From positions 186,001 to 250,000 of the forward strand of contig NZ_JAKVTW010000003.1 in assembly GCF_022489065.1 (NCBI RefSeq): DNA of 64,000 nucleotides, given 5' to 3'. Positions 26,525-34,402 of this stretch are shown here, piece by piece. A model generated the notes under the pieces. The model had not been told where the DNA came from and ran no database searches. It worked only from the letters and a program-made list of their open reading frames with translations. This DNA is from Vreelandella neptunia (GTDB lineage: Bacteria > Pseudomonadota > Gammaproteobacteria > Pseudomonadales > Halomonadaceae). The number at the start of each line of letters is the position of its first letter. Within the stretch, counting starts at the first letter, position 1. The position numbers and the translations under genes were made by a program.

Positions 26525-27493
26525 ATGATTCGCACTATCCTGACCACGCCTGAAGGTGAAACCCACGAAGGCGACGAGCAGCTGTTGGCCGTTTGGCAAT
26601 CTTCGCCGGGGAGCCATATTTGGATTGATATGCAGGGTGAGGCCCAGGAGAGCGAGCGCAAAATTTTAGAGGCATTTGAGTTTCATCCCATGGCGATACA
26701 GGACGCCCATAAAGAGCGCCATCCGCCTAAAATCGAAGAATTTGATAACCATACACTGATCATTTATCGCGGCATCTCCTCCTTTGATGCCGAGCTTAAC
26801 TACCTGCCTCAGCAGGTATGTTTTTTCGTAGGGGAGCGCTTTTTGGTCACGCTCCACCCCGGCGAAGCGCTCTCCATAGAACGGCTTTTCAACGACCAAG
26901 GTAAAGCCCTACTGGCCCATTCACCAGAACACGTAGCGCTCCGGGTAATGTATATTTCAGCGGGTTTTTACATCGACAGTCTGCTCGAGTTTGAAACGGC
27001 GTTAAGCGACCTTGAGGATGAATTGTTAGAAAATGGTAATGATACGCTAATGCGTAAGATCATTACCTATCGATCCCGTCTGGTTAAAATGCGCCGTATC
27101 TTTAGCTATCACCAGGGTATTACCCAAGAACTAACGGCTTATGACTATGAACATTTGCCGCGTGAGGAGAGTGAAACGCTGCATGCCATCAACGATGTAG
27201 CGGATCGCTTTGAACGTCTCTATACCTTGACCCAGATGTACTACGATATTTGCGGTGACCTAATCGATGGCTATATCTCTATTTCGTCGCATCAGCTTAA
27301 TATCACCATGCGTGTTCTCACCGTCATTACCGCTATCTTTGTTCCACTCACGTTTATCGCCGGTATTTACGGCATGAACTTTGAAAATATGCCCGAGCTG
27401 CGTTATGAGTACGGCTACTTTTTTGTTTGGGGAGCCATGTTAGGCATCGGTGGAGTACTGATTTGGTTGTTTAAGCGCAAGCACTGGTTTTAG
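26525..27493 (+). CDS. corA: CorA-family divalent cation transporter
   Basis: A 322-residue protein with the CorA layout: a long cytoplasmic funnel domain, then two C-terminal membrane helices (about 262-281 and 297-315). The GMN selectivity motif is at 283-285 (YGMNFENMPE). It transports Mg2+ (or Co2+/Zn2+). The start at 26525 is set by AAGGA 6 nt upstream; the longer frame reaches into the diguanylate cyclase gene. The basic end KRKHWF is typical of the inner basic ring. Confidence 0.88.
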   Translation: MIRTILTTPEGETHEGDEQLLAVWQSSPGSHIWIDMQGEAQESERKILEAFEFHPMAIQDAHKERHPPKIEEFDNHTLIIYRGISSFDAELNYLPQQVCFFVGERFLVTLHPGEALSIERLFNDQGKALLAHSPEHVALRVMYISAGFYIDSLLEFETALSDLEDELLENGNDTLMRKIITYRSRLVKMRRIFSYHQGITQELTAYDYEHLPREESETLHAINDVADRFERLYTLTQMYYDICGDLIDGYISISSHQLNITMRVLTVITAIFVPLTFIAGIYGMNFENMPELRYEYGYFFVWGAMLGIGGVLIWLFKRKHWF

Positions 27494-27613
27494 CCCGTGC
27501 ACGAAAAGTTGACGCATACATAGGTGGACAGCGGTTGATTGTGGCATCCTCTCCGGCGACCAAGACTATAAGGCATAAAGCCGTCGACTAGCGTTTTCAC
27601 TGGGAGTTGTAAC

Positions 27614-28192
27614 ATGACAATTATGATTATCGGGCTGCTGATTTTTTTAGGCAGTCACTCTGTACGTATATTTGCTGAAAACTGGCGTCAGCAACAGATT
27701 GCGCAACACGGCGAAACCACCTGGAAAGTAGCCTATTCGGCGGTTTCTATCGTTGGTCTGGCCATTGCGATTTATGGCTTTGGACAGATGCGTCTCGACC
27801 CTATTAATGTTTGGTACCCCCCCATGGGCATGCGCCATGCGGTGGCGCTATTAATGCTGCCTGCCTTTATCATGTTGGCGGCAGCGTACGTTCCGCATAA
27901 TGCGATCAAGGCCAAGCTTGGCCATCCGATGATGCTAGCGGTAAAAATCTGGGCGTTCGCTCACCTGCTGGCCAACGGTCGCTTGGGCGATATTATCTTT
28001 TTTGCCGCCTTTCTTATCTGGGCTATCCTGGCATTTAAAACCGCCAAAAAGCGCGACCGCCTTACGCCGCCTGCGCCCGTCAATACTCATAAAATGGCCA
28101 CCATTGCTACCGTACTCATCGGCTTGGTAGCGTATGTGGTGTTCGCCTTTTACCTGCACACAGTGCTGATTGGCGTCCCTGTTTTTAGTTAA
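27614..28192 (+). CDS. NnrU family membrane protein
   Basis: A 192-residue integral membrane protein with about five to six helices and the NnrU signatures FLGSHSVRIFAENWR (about 11-25) and KIWAFAHLLANGRLGDIIFF (about 111-130). NnrU proteins were first linked to nitric oxide metabolism in denitrifiers and resemble carotenoid/heme-biosynthesis-associated isomerases of the MAPEG-like group. The role outside denitrification is unclear, and no denitrification genes occur here. GGGAG lies 8 nt upstream of the ATG. Confidence 0.85.
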   Translation: MTIMIIGLLIFLGSHSVRIFAENWRQQQIAQHGETTWKVAYSAVSIVGLAIAIYGFGQMRLDPINVWYPPMGMRHAVALLMLPAFIMLAAAYVPHNAIKAKLGHPMMLAVKIWAFAHLLANGRLGDIIFFAAFLIWAILAFKTAKKRDRLTPPAPVNTHKMATIATVLIGLVAYVVFAFYLHTVLIGVPVFS

Positions 28193-28227
28193 CCGGACGT
28201 TTTTTAGCCCAACCTAGGAGTCACTCC

Positions 28228-29418
28228 ATGGCCGAGACAACACACACGGTGCCAACCACAATGGCTGCCATGCTATTGACCGGGCATGGCGCTATCGAAA
28301 AGCTGGAATATCATCAGGATGTCGCTACACCGCAGCCCAAGGCGGGCGAAGTTCTGGTGCAGGTGACGGCAACAGCGAAGAACAATACTGACCGCAAAGC
28401 CCGTGAAGGACTTTATCCCACCAAGGATAAAGGCGATGTAACCTCCTTTGCCATGGGCGGAACGCCAACCTTAACCTTCCCGCGGATTCAAGGCGCCGAC
28501 GTAGCAGGTCGGATAGTGGCGGTGGGTGAGGGTGTCGACGCTGAACGTATTGGTCAGCGCGGCTTGTTGGATTTTAATATTTACGCCGACGAGCGCCGCG
28601 ATATTAATCTTACCCCCGACTATTACGGCCATGGTGCCGACGGCGGCTTTGCTGAGTATATCGCCGTGCCTGCTGATCAGTTTTATCATGTGCCCAACCC
28701 AGAGCTGCACGACGCGGAACTAGCCTCAATGGGTATGTGCTCCTATCAGACGGCTTACCATATGATGACGGCTGCCAATGTAAGTGCTGGCGAGCGTGTT
28801 TTGGTCAGTGGCGCCAGTGGTGGGGTGGGCACTGCACTGATTCAGCTCTGTCGTATTGTGGGCGCTATTCCCTATGCGGTCAGCCAGCTAGATAAAGCAG
28901 ACTCGTTGAAAGCACTAGGCGCAGAAGCGGTGATTGATCGTGGCGACTTGCCGACGTTTGTTGACCGGGTGCTGGAAACCACTGGCGGTAAGCCGATTGA
29001 TGCAGTGATGGACTTGGTCGGCGGTGAGATGACCAACCTGTTTATCGACACCATGATTGTCGATATGCAGGGCCGCAAGAGCTACCCGCGCCTTTCCATT
29101 GCCGGGGCTAGCGGTGGCAATCTTAGCGAAATGATGTGGACTCGCGTTTATCTTTATCAAGTGCAGATATTTGGGGTTTCCCACGGCACCCGTGAAGAGG
29201 CCGAGCAACTGGTAGCGTGGATTCGCAGCGGTGAACTGAAGCCGGTGCTTCACGCCGCCTTCAAGCTGTCTGATCTACATGATGCCGAGCGCTACTTTGT
29301 CAATCGGAGCAGCAACTATCTGGGCAAAATTGTGCTTGTACCCGATGCTCAGTGGGCATCTCACGGGGCCCCGTTCGCGCTTGAAAACTCCTCTTCTGCC
29401 ACCGAGGAGCGCCGCTAG
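28228..29418 (+). CDS. Zinc-independent MDR alcohol dehydrogenase / quinone oxidoreductase-like
   Basis: A 396-residue medium-chain dehydrogenase/reductase. The GroES-like N-terminal domain (about 20-150) lacks the paired catalytic and structural cysteines of zinc enzymes. The Rossmann domain carries VSGASGGVGTALIQL (about 192-206). It most resembles NAD(P)H-dependent quinone or enoyl reductases. AGGAG lies 7 nt before the ATG. The stop codon overlaps the GTG start of the proline-racemase-family gene (TAGTG), indicating a two-gene operon with coupled translation. The substrate is unknown. Confidence 0.8.
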   Translation: MAETTHTVPTTMAAMLLTGHGAIEKLEYHQDVATPQPKAGEVLVQVTATAKNNTDRKAREGLYPTKDKGDVTSFAMGGTPTLTFPRIQGADVAGRIVAVGEGVDAERIGQRGLLDFNIYADERRDINLTPDYYGHGADGGFAEYIAVPADQFYHVPNPELHDAELASMGMCSYQTAYHMMTAANVSAGERVLVSGASGGVGTALIQLCRIVGAIPYAVSQLDKADSLKALGAEAVIDRGDLPTFVDRVLETTGGKPIDAVMDLVGGEMTNLFIDTMIVDMQGRKSYPRLSIAGASGGNLSEMMWTRVYLYQVQIFGVSHGTREEAEQLVAWIRSGELKPVLHAAFKLSDLHDAERYFVNRSSNYLGKIVLVPDAQWASHGAPFALENSSSATEERR

Positions 29419-30497
29419 TGCATAACCTCCACACGATCCAGCTTATGGATACCCACGCCGGTGGTGATGTCAGCCGTATAGTGACAGGAGGCATTGACCT
29501 GCTGCCAGGGGCCACTGTGCGTGAGCAGATGGAGTACCTGCGTGACGATGCCGACGGTTTACGGCGTCTATTACTCGAAGAGCCCTACGGTATTCCCGAA
29601 ATGTCAGTGGATTTGCTGGTACCCGCTTCCCATCCGGAAGCAGTCGCGGGTTATATCATTATGGAGGTAATGGGTTATCCCATTTACTCCGGCTCCAACA
29701 CGCTGTGTACCGCCACCGCAGTGCTTGAGAGCGGTATTGTGCCCAAGCAGGAAGGCATACAGCGCTTTAAGCTGGAAGCACCAGCAGGGTTAGTACAAAT
29801 CGAAGCGAAGGTGCATAACGGCGTGGTGGAGTCGGTGACTTGTGGCGGCCTGCCCAGTTATATCGACACTTATCGCCAGAAGATTCAGGTGCCGGGGATT
29901 GGCGAAGTCACCTACTCAATCGCCTACAGCGGTGGGTTTTACGCCTTGGTCGATGCCACCGAGCTGGGCTTTAAGCTTACGCGTGATGAGGAGCGGGCGC
30001 TCTCTGAGTGTGCCTATAAAATTGTTGAAGCAATTAAAGCGCAGCGAGGGTTTTCACATTACACCCTGGGGGATGTGGGGCCGCTGCCATTTTTGCACTT
30101 TATGGGGCCTGAAGAGCAAATTACAGAAGGCTTTATTCGCTCACGTTCAACCACGTATGTTCATCCTGGCGTTATTTGCCGTAGTACGACAGGTACCGGT
30201 ACGTCGGCGCGCTTGGCGTTGATGAACTATGAAGGACGGCTCAATATAGGTGACAAGTTAGAGACAGTTTCATTGCGTGAAACTGGGTTTATCGGCACCT
30301 TTATTGGCACGCATCAGGAGGGTGACTACCAGGTCGTGGAGAACACCATCACCGGGCGCAGCTACGTGCTGTCGCGTTCTGATATTGTTATCAACTGCGA
30401 TGACCCGATGGTCGCTTGTGGTGAGTTGCATCATATATTGAGTGATCGTCATCAATCGGCGGCATTGTCGTCAGAAAAGCCGTCATCTGAGACATAG
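29418..30497 (+). CDS. Proline racemase-family protein with Ser/Thr at catalytic positions
   Basis: A 359-residue PF05544-family enzyme (proline racemase, 4-hydroxyproline epimerase or trans-3-hydroxyproline dehydratase). The usual first catalytic motif MCGH is replaced by YSGSNT, putting Ser91 in place of Cys. The second motif SPCGTGTSA reads STTGTGTSA, putting Thr258 in place of Cys. Cys/Cys dyads racemise, Ser/Cys occurs in some epimerases and Cys/Thr marks dehydratases; a Ser/Thr pair predicts another reaction or subgroup. GAGGAG lies 8 nt before the GTG start, inside the upstream reductase gene. The 3' end overlaps the convergent DUF1289 gene by 46 bp. Confidence 0.82.
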   Translation: MHNLHTIQLMDTHAGGDVSRIVTGGIDLLPGATVREQMEYLRDDADGLRRLLLEEPYGIPEMSVDLLVPASHPEAVAGYIIMEVMGYPIYSGSNTLCTATAVLESGIVPKQEGIQRFKLEAPAGLVQIEAKVHNGVVESVTCGGLPSYIDTYRQKIQVPGIGEVTYSIAYSGGFYALVDATELGFKLTRDEERALSECAYKIVEAIKAQRGFSHYTLGDVGPLPFLHFMGPEEQITEGFIRSRSTTYVHPGVICRSTTGTGTSARLALMNYEGRLNIGDKLETVSLRETGFIGTFIGTHQEGDYQVVENTITGRSYVLSRSDIVINCDDPMVACGELHHILSDRHQSAALSSEKPSSET

Positions 30498-30679
30498 CCT
30501 TCACTTTCCAGACGTTCCCAGACCGGGGCTTTTTCAGCCTCGGTCATGCTTCCCCAGCAGGCGATTTCATCCAATGTACGTCCGCAGCCTTCACAAACCG
30601 ACGTTGAAGGTTCTATCTGACAGATTTGCACACAAGGTGACACTGGGCGCGCGGTGCAAGAGGTAGAGCTTATCGTCAT
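30452..30679 (-). CDS. DUF1289 family small protein
   Basis: A 75-residue protein with the DUF1289 cysteine signature: SPCVQICQIEPSTSVCEGCG then RTLDEIACW. Four cysteines of this CxxxC...CxxC arrangement probably bind a metal or Fe-S cofactor, but function is unknown for the family. The ATG at 30679 is preferred to a TTG 21 nt further upstream. The acidic tail (DDGFSDDNAAD) is encoded in the 46-bp overlap with the convergent racemase-family gene. Confidence 0.8.
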   Translation of the reverse strand: MTISSTSCTARPVSPCVQICQIEPSTSVCEGCGRTLDEIACWGSMTEAEKAPVWERLESEGYVSDDGFSDDNAAD

Positions 30680-30709
30680 TGGGTGAGGCCTTCGGAACAA
30701 ATTCGCGTA

Positions 30710-31126
30710 TTAAGAAGCAGACACTTTACCACGCAGCGATTTGATCTTCCCTTTACGGGTTTTATGATCGACCCGGCGGCGCTGAGAGCCTTTGGTTGGC
30801 TTGGTGGCACGACGCACTTTTTGCTGTTTGGTGGCGCTCTGGATTAGCTCTTTTAAACGTGCCAGGGCATCTTCTTTATTGAGTTCAAGTTTGCGATGAC
30901 TCTGGGCTTTAATGATGACGACACCCTCTTTGCTGATGCGCTGATCAGATAGCGCCATCAAGCGCTCTTTATAGAGTGGTGGAAGTGTGGAGCTAAGGAT
31001 ATCGAAGCGCAGGTGTACCGCTGAGGCGACTTTGTTGACGTTCTGACCGCCCGCACCTTGGGCGCGAATCTGGCTGATATCAATCTCCCAGTCAGCCAGG
31101 GTAACGTTGCTAGAAATGGTGAGCAT
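30710..31126 (-). CDS. arfB: Alternative ribosome-rescue factor ArfB
   Basis: A 138-residue class I release-factor-like peptidyl-tRNA hydrolase that frees stalled ribosomes lacking a stop codon. The catalytic GGQ is at 26-28 (AQGAGGQNVNKV). The C-terminal tail is strongly basic (about 105-138: KQQKVRRATKPTKGSQRRR and onward), as needed to enter the empty mRNA channel. The length matches E. coli ArfB (YaeJ, about 140). It precedes the DUF1289 gene by 30 nt on the same strand and may be co-transcribed. Confidence 0.92.
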   Translation of the reverse strand: MLTISSNVTLADWEIDISQIRAQGAGGQNVNKVASAVHLRFDILSSTLPPLYKERLMALSDQRISKEGVVIIKAQSHRKLELNKEDALARLKELIQSATKQQKVRRATKPTKGSQRRRVDHKTRKGKIKSLRGKVSAS

Positions 31127-31212
31127 TAAAGGCCCCTGTGTTACTTGTGAACCTATAAGGCTAGCACAATTGGCACAGAGGCGGGGCTCGCTGCGCTATT
31201 TTGCGCGCCCTT

Positions 31213-32160
31213 TTAACCCGCTAAATTAGTAATAGGCTGACCATCAATATAGGCCAGCAGATTGTTAAACGCATCGCCAAAGTAGAGCTCATAGCTATCT
31301 TTTTCGACATAGCCAAGGTGCGGTGTAGCAACCAGATTGGGTAGTTCCAGCAGAGAGCTTGCGAGCACAGGTTCTGCGTCGAATACGTCTACCGCCGCTT
31401 GGCCAGGCCGCCCGGCTTTGAGTGCTTGTTCAAGCGCCCCTGGTGCCACTAGCTGAGAGCGGCTGGTGTTTACTAACAGAGACGTTGGTTTCATTTGAGC
31501 AAGCGATTCAGCGCTGACAATACCGCGGGTGTCGTCGTTCAAACGAAGGTGCAGGCTCAGCACATCTGAGCGCTTAAACAAATCGTCCTGGGTTTCCGCC
31601 ACTTCAAAACCGGCATCCAAAGCGCGCTGGCGAGTGCCCTCACGGCCCCATACCAACACGTTCATCTCAAACGCCTGACCATAGCGCGCTACTAAACTGC
31701 CGATTTTACCGTAGCCGAAAATACCCAGTGTGCGCCCTTTAAGGCCGGTGCCTAGCGTGCGCTGCCAACGGCCCGCTTTCAGGTTCTCCACTTCTGCCGG
31801 TATATGACGCATTGCCGCCAGGACTAAACCCCAAGTCATTTCTGCTGCAGCGTAAGGTGAGCCAGTGCCCGCCATGACAGTGACGCCATGACGGCGGCAC
31901 GCTTCCATATCCACATGCGCTGCACCGCCACCCGTTTGGCTAATGACTTTCAGGTTGGGCAGGCGCTCCAGTAGGGCAGCCGTGATAGGCGTGCGTTCAC
32001 GAATCAGCACTAACGCCTCGGCGTCCTGAAAACGCGCACTTAGCGCGTCCAGGTCGGTAAGGGTGTCGTGATAGATCGTTACATCGTGGCCTTCTAGCTG
32101 CTTAAAGGCATCTAAACTGCGCACACAGTCTTGATAATCATCGGGAATGGCAATTCTCAT
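31213..32160 (-). CDS. D-isomer-specific 2-hydroxyacid dehydrogenase
   Basis: A 315-residue NAD-dependent dehydrogenase. The nucleotide-binding motif is in GRTLGIFGYGKIGSLVARY (about 143-161). The three catalytic residues of the family are visible as Arg in NTSRSQLV, Glu in DVFDAEPV and His in ATPHLGYVEKD. The closest named relatives are phosphoglycerate- and glycerate-type dehydrogenases, but the substrate cannot be fixed from sequence. The start at 32160 begins MRIAIPDDYQD with AAGGAG about 12 nt upstream; the longer frame has no better signal. Divergent from the flavin reductase gene. Confidence 0.85.
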   Translation of the reverse strand: MRIAIPDDYQDCVRSLDAFKQLEGHDVTIYHDTLTDLDALSARFQDAEALVLIRERTPITAALLERLPNLKVISQTGGGAAHVDMEACRRHGVTVMAGTGSPYAAAEMTWGLVLAAMRHIPAEVENLKAGRWQRTLGTGLKGRTLGIFGYGKIGSLVARYGQAFEMNVLVWGREGTRQRALDAGFEVAETQDDLFKRSDVLSLHLRLNDDTRGIVSAESLAQMKPTSLLVNTSRSQLVAPGALEQALKAGRPGQAAVDVFDAEPVLASSLLELPNLVATPHLGYVEKDSYELYFGDAFNNLLAYIDGQPITNLAG

Positions 32161-32270
32161 TAAAAAAAGGCTCCTTAAAATGGTCGCATCGAAAATGACA
32201 AAACAGGGCATCGCTAGCTTTGCTGTTATAAAGTGATACTAACCTGAAAACTTGCCATCAAGGAGCCACA

Positions 32271-32885
32271 ATGAGCGACTACCTATTAGATGATTCCCCC
32301 TTAAGCCCCGGTGTTATTTATCGGCTGTTATCAGGCAGCATTTGCCCGCGGCCCATTGCCTGGGTGTCTACGCAGGATAAACATGGTAATGCTAATTTAG
32401 CGCCGTTCTCCTTCTTCAATGTCGCCAGTGTCAATCCACCGGTGCTAGCGTTTTCACCCCTGCTTAATGGTAGCGGTGAGCTTAAAGACACGGTGCGTAA
32501 TTTAAATGAAGTAGCAGAGTGCGTTGTACATGTGGGAAGCGAGGCGTTAATTGAAGCGCTCAATACCACCAGTGCTAGCCTACCGCCGGGTGAGGATGAA
32601 TTTACCCTGGCCGGACTTGAAAAAGCGGTTATGCCGGGCGTTAGTGTGCCTAGGGTTGCCGATGCCCCCGTCGCGTTTGGTTGCAAACTGTTCGATATGA
32701 TCCGCTTCGGCGATCAACCGTTGGCAGGCACATTAGTGCTGGCGCAAGTGGTCTCTATTCATATCGATGACACTCTTTGGGACGGTCGTCATGTGGATAT
32801 GGATAAACTCAAACCCGTGGGTCGTCTTGCAGGTAGTGACTACATTCGTATTAGCGACAGATTTGCTATTGAACGTCCAGATTAG
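32271..32885 (+). CDS. Flavin reductase-like FMN-binding protein
   Basis: A 204-residue split-barrel flavoprotein. The conserved N-terminal block CPRPIAWVSTQDKHGNANLA (about 26-45) and SFFNVASVNPPVLAFSP are typical of the flavin reductase/nitrilotriacetate monooxygenase component B family. It probably uses FMN; the reaction is not known. AAGGAG lies 7 nt upstream. The 258 bp downstream (32886-33143) are AT-rich with no gene. Confidence 0.82.
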   Translation: MSDYLLDDSPLSPGVIYRLLSGSICPRPIAWVSTQDKHGNANLAPFSFFNVASVNPPVLAFSPLLNGSGELKDTVRNLNEVAECVVHVGSEALIEALNTTSASLPPGEDEFTLAGLEKAVMPGVSVPRVADAPVAFGCKLFDMIRFGDQPLAGTLVLAQVVSIHIDDTLWDGRHVDMDKLKPVGRLAGSDYIRISDRFAIERPD

Positions 32886-33143
32886 AAATCTTGTAATGTC
32901 GATAAGCTAATGATTACGAATGATAATTTAAATAAAATGCTCAGTGATTTCCATACGGTTACAAATGGCCAACAATAATTACTTAGTTATTAACGATAAT
33001 TAATCTTTAGTCGTATATTCTCCTGCCGATAGTAAAGGGTAACGGATCGGTAATGTAAAAGTCAGGCGATGTTTATCATTGTCTGTTTTTCAACATGCCG
33101 TTTATCGGGTGGGGAAGTGATCTAGCGAGTAAGGAGCAGATCA

Positions 33144-34343
33144 ATGCGACGATTGGGAACACTACTGTTACAAAAAGGGTTGTTAAAAACTCCGCTATTA
33201 AAAATATCGTTATTCGCTGGGCTAATGGTTTCGCCGCTGGTTCAGGCCGAGCTTACCTTTGGCATTGTCGCCCCTTCCAGCGGTGGTGCTGCTCCGCTTG
33301 GTCTGGGCATGCAAAAAGGGATCGAGACCTACTTTGCCGAGGTTAACGCCTCCGGTGGCGTTAACGGTGAAACGCTAACCTTGCTTGCACGAGATGATCA
33401 GTACCGGCCGCTCCAGGCCGCTAGCAATACGCGTCAACTTATTCAACAAGATGAGGTGCTAGCAGCCATTGGCAATGTCGGCACCCCAACAGCGACAGTT
33501 ACCATTCCCCTCTATAACGAATACAAAACGCTTATGTATGGCGCGTTTACCGGGGCGGGCGTATTACGGAAAACACCCCCAGACCGTTATGTGATTAATT
33601 ACCGGGCCAGCTACGTACAAGAGACGGCGGCGATGGTGAATGGGCTCTTGGAAGCAGGTGTTTTGCCCGAAGAAATTGCCTTCTTTACTCAAAACGATAG
33701 CTTTGGTGATGCTGGGTACAATGGCGCTATTCAAGCATTAACGTCACATGGTGTTAGTAATACCGCTGCGCTAGCCCATGGACGTTTTACCCGGGGTACG
33801 CGCAATATTCATCAAGGCTTAGCGACCATTCTGCAAGCGCCGGTGACACCACGTGCCATCATTGTGGTGGGTACCTATGGGCCTGCAGCAGATTTTATCC
33901 GTGAAGCCCTTCACGACCTGCCTGATGCAGTGTTTTTGAATGTCTCCTTTGTCGGTAGCCAGGCGCTTAAGGATGAACTTGGCGATCTATCAGAAGGCGT
34001 TATTATCACCCAAGTGGTGCCGCCACTGGATGCCGACCTACCTGCTGTTGAAGCTTACCGCCAGGCGCTTGAAACCCACGCACGCGGCAGCGAACCTGAC
34101 TTTATTTCCCTCGAAGGTTATCTCGCCGCGAAGCTGTTTGTGGAAGGTGTAAAAGCTGCTGGCGCAGACCCGGATCGGGAGGCCATCGTGGATGGTTTGC
34201 TCGGCTTGGGAAATGTCGATATCGGTTTAGAAGAGCCGCTCAGTTTGGGACGAAATGATCACCAAGCTAGCGATGCGGTGTGGCCAACCATTATCACTAA
34301 CGGCCGTTTCGAGTCGGTGGAGTGGGCTAGCCTGTTGCCATAA
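33144..34343 (+). CDS. Periplasmic branched-chain-amino-acid-type binding protein
   Basis: A 399-residue type 1 periplasmic binding protein of the LivJ/Peripla_BP_6 kind. A long basic N-terminus and hydrophobic core (about 19-36) end at VQA, a signal peptide. Conserved blocks include FGIVAPSSGGAAPLGLGMQKGIETYF (about 39-64) and AIGNVGTPTATVTIPLYNEY. AAGGAG lies 7 nt upstream. No LivH/M/G/F transporter genes are nearby; the next gene, 59 nt on, is a chemoreceptor. A role as its ligand carrier is a reasonable inference. An AT-rich 258-bp leader region precedes it. Confidence 0.85.
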   Translation: MRRLGTLLLQKGLLKTPLLKISLFAGLMVSPLVQAELTFGIVAPSSGGAAPLGLGMQKGIETYFAEVNASGGVNGETLTLLARDDQYRPLQAASNTRQLIQQDEVLAAIGNVGTPTATVTIPLYNEYKTLMYGAFTGAGVLRKTPPDRYVINYRASYVQETAAMVNGLLEAGVLPEEIAFFTQNDSFGDAGYNGAIQALTSHGVSNTAALAHGRFTRGTRNIHQGLATILQAPVTPRAIIVVGTYGPAADFIREALHDLPDAVFLNVSFVGSQALKDELGDLSEGVIITQVVPPLDADLPAVEAYRQALETHARGSEPDFISLEGYLAAKLFVEGVKAAGADPDREAIVDGLLGLGNVDIGLEEPLSLGRNDHQASDAVWPTIITNGRFESVEWASLLP

Positions 34344-34402
34344 CGGTTATGTTACTAAAGCTGATGTTACCTGTAAGACCCTGACACAAGTGAAAAAAGA
34401 TA

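Noticed and set aside
32900-33010. Fur-box-like AATGATAATT stretches upstream of the binding-protein gene
   Set aside because: The region is simply AT-rich; no full 19-bp match could be made and the downstream genes are not iron-related.
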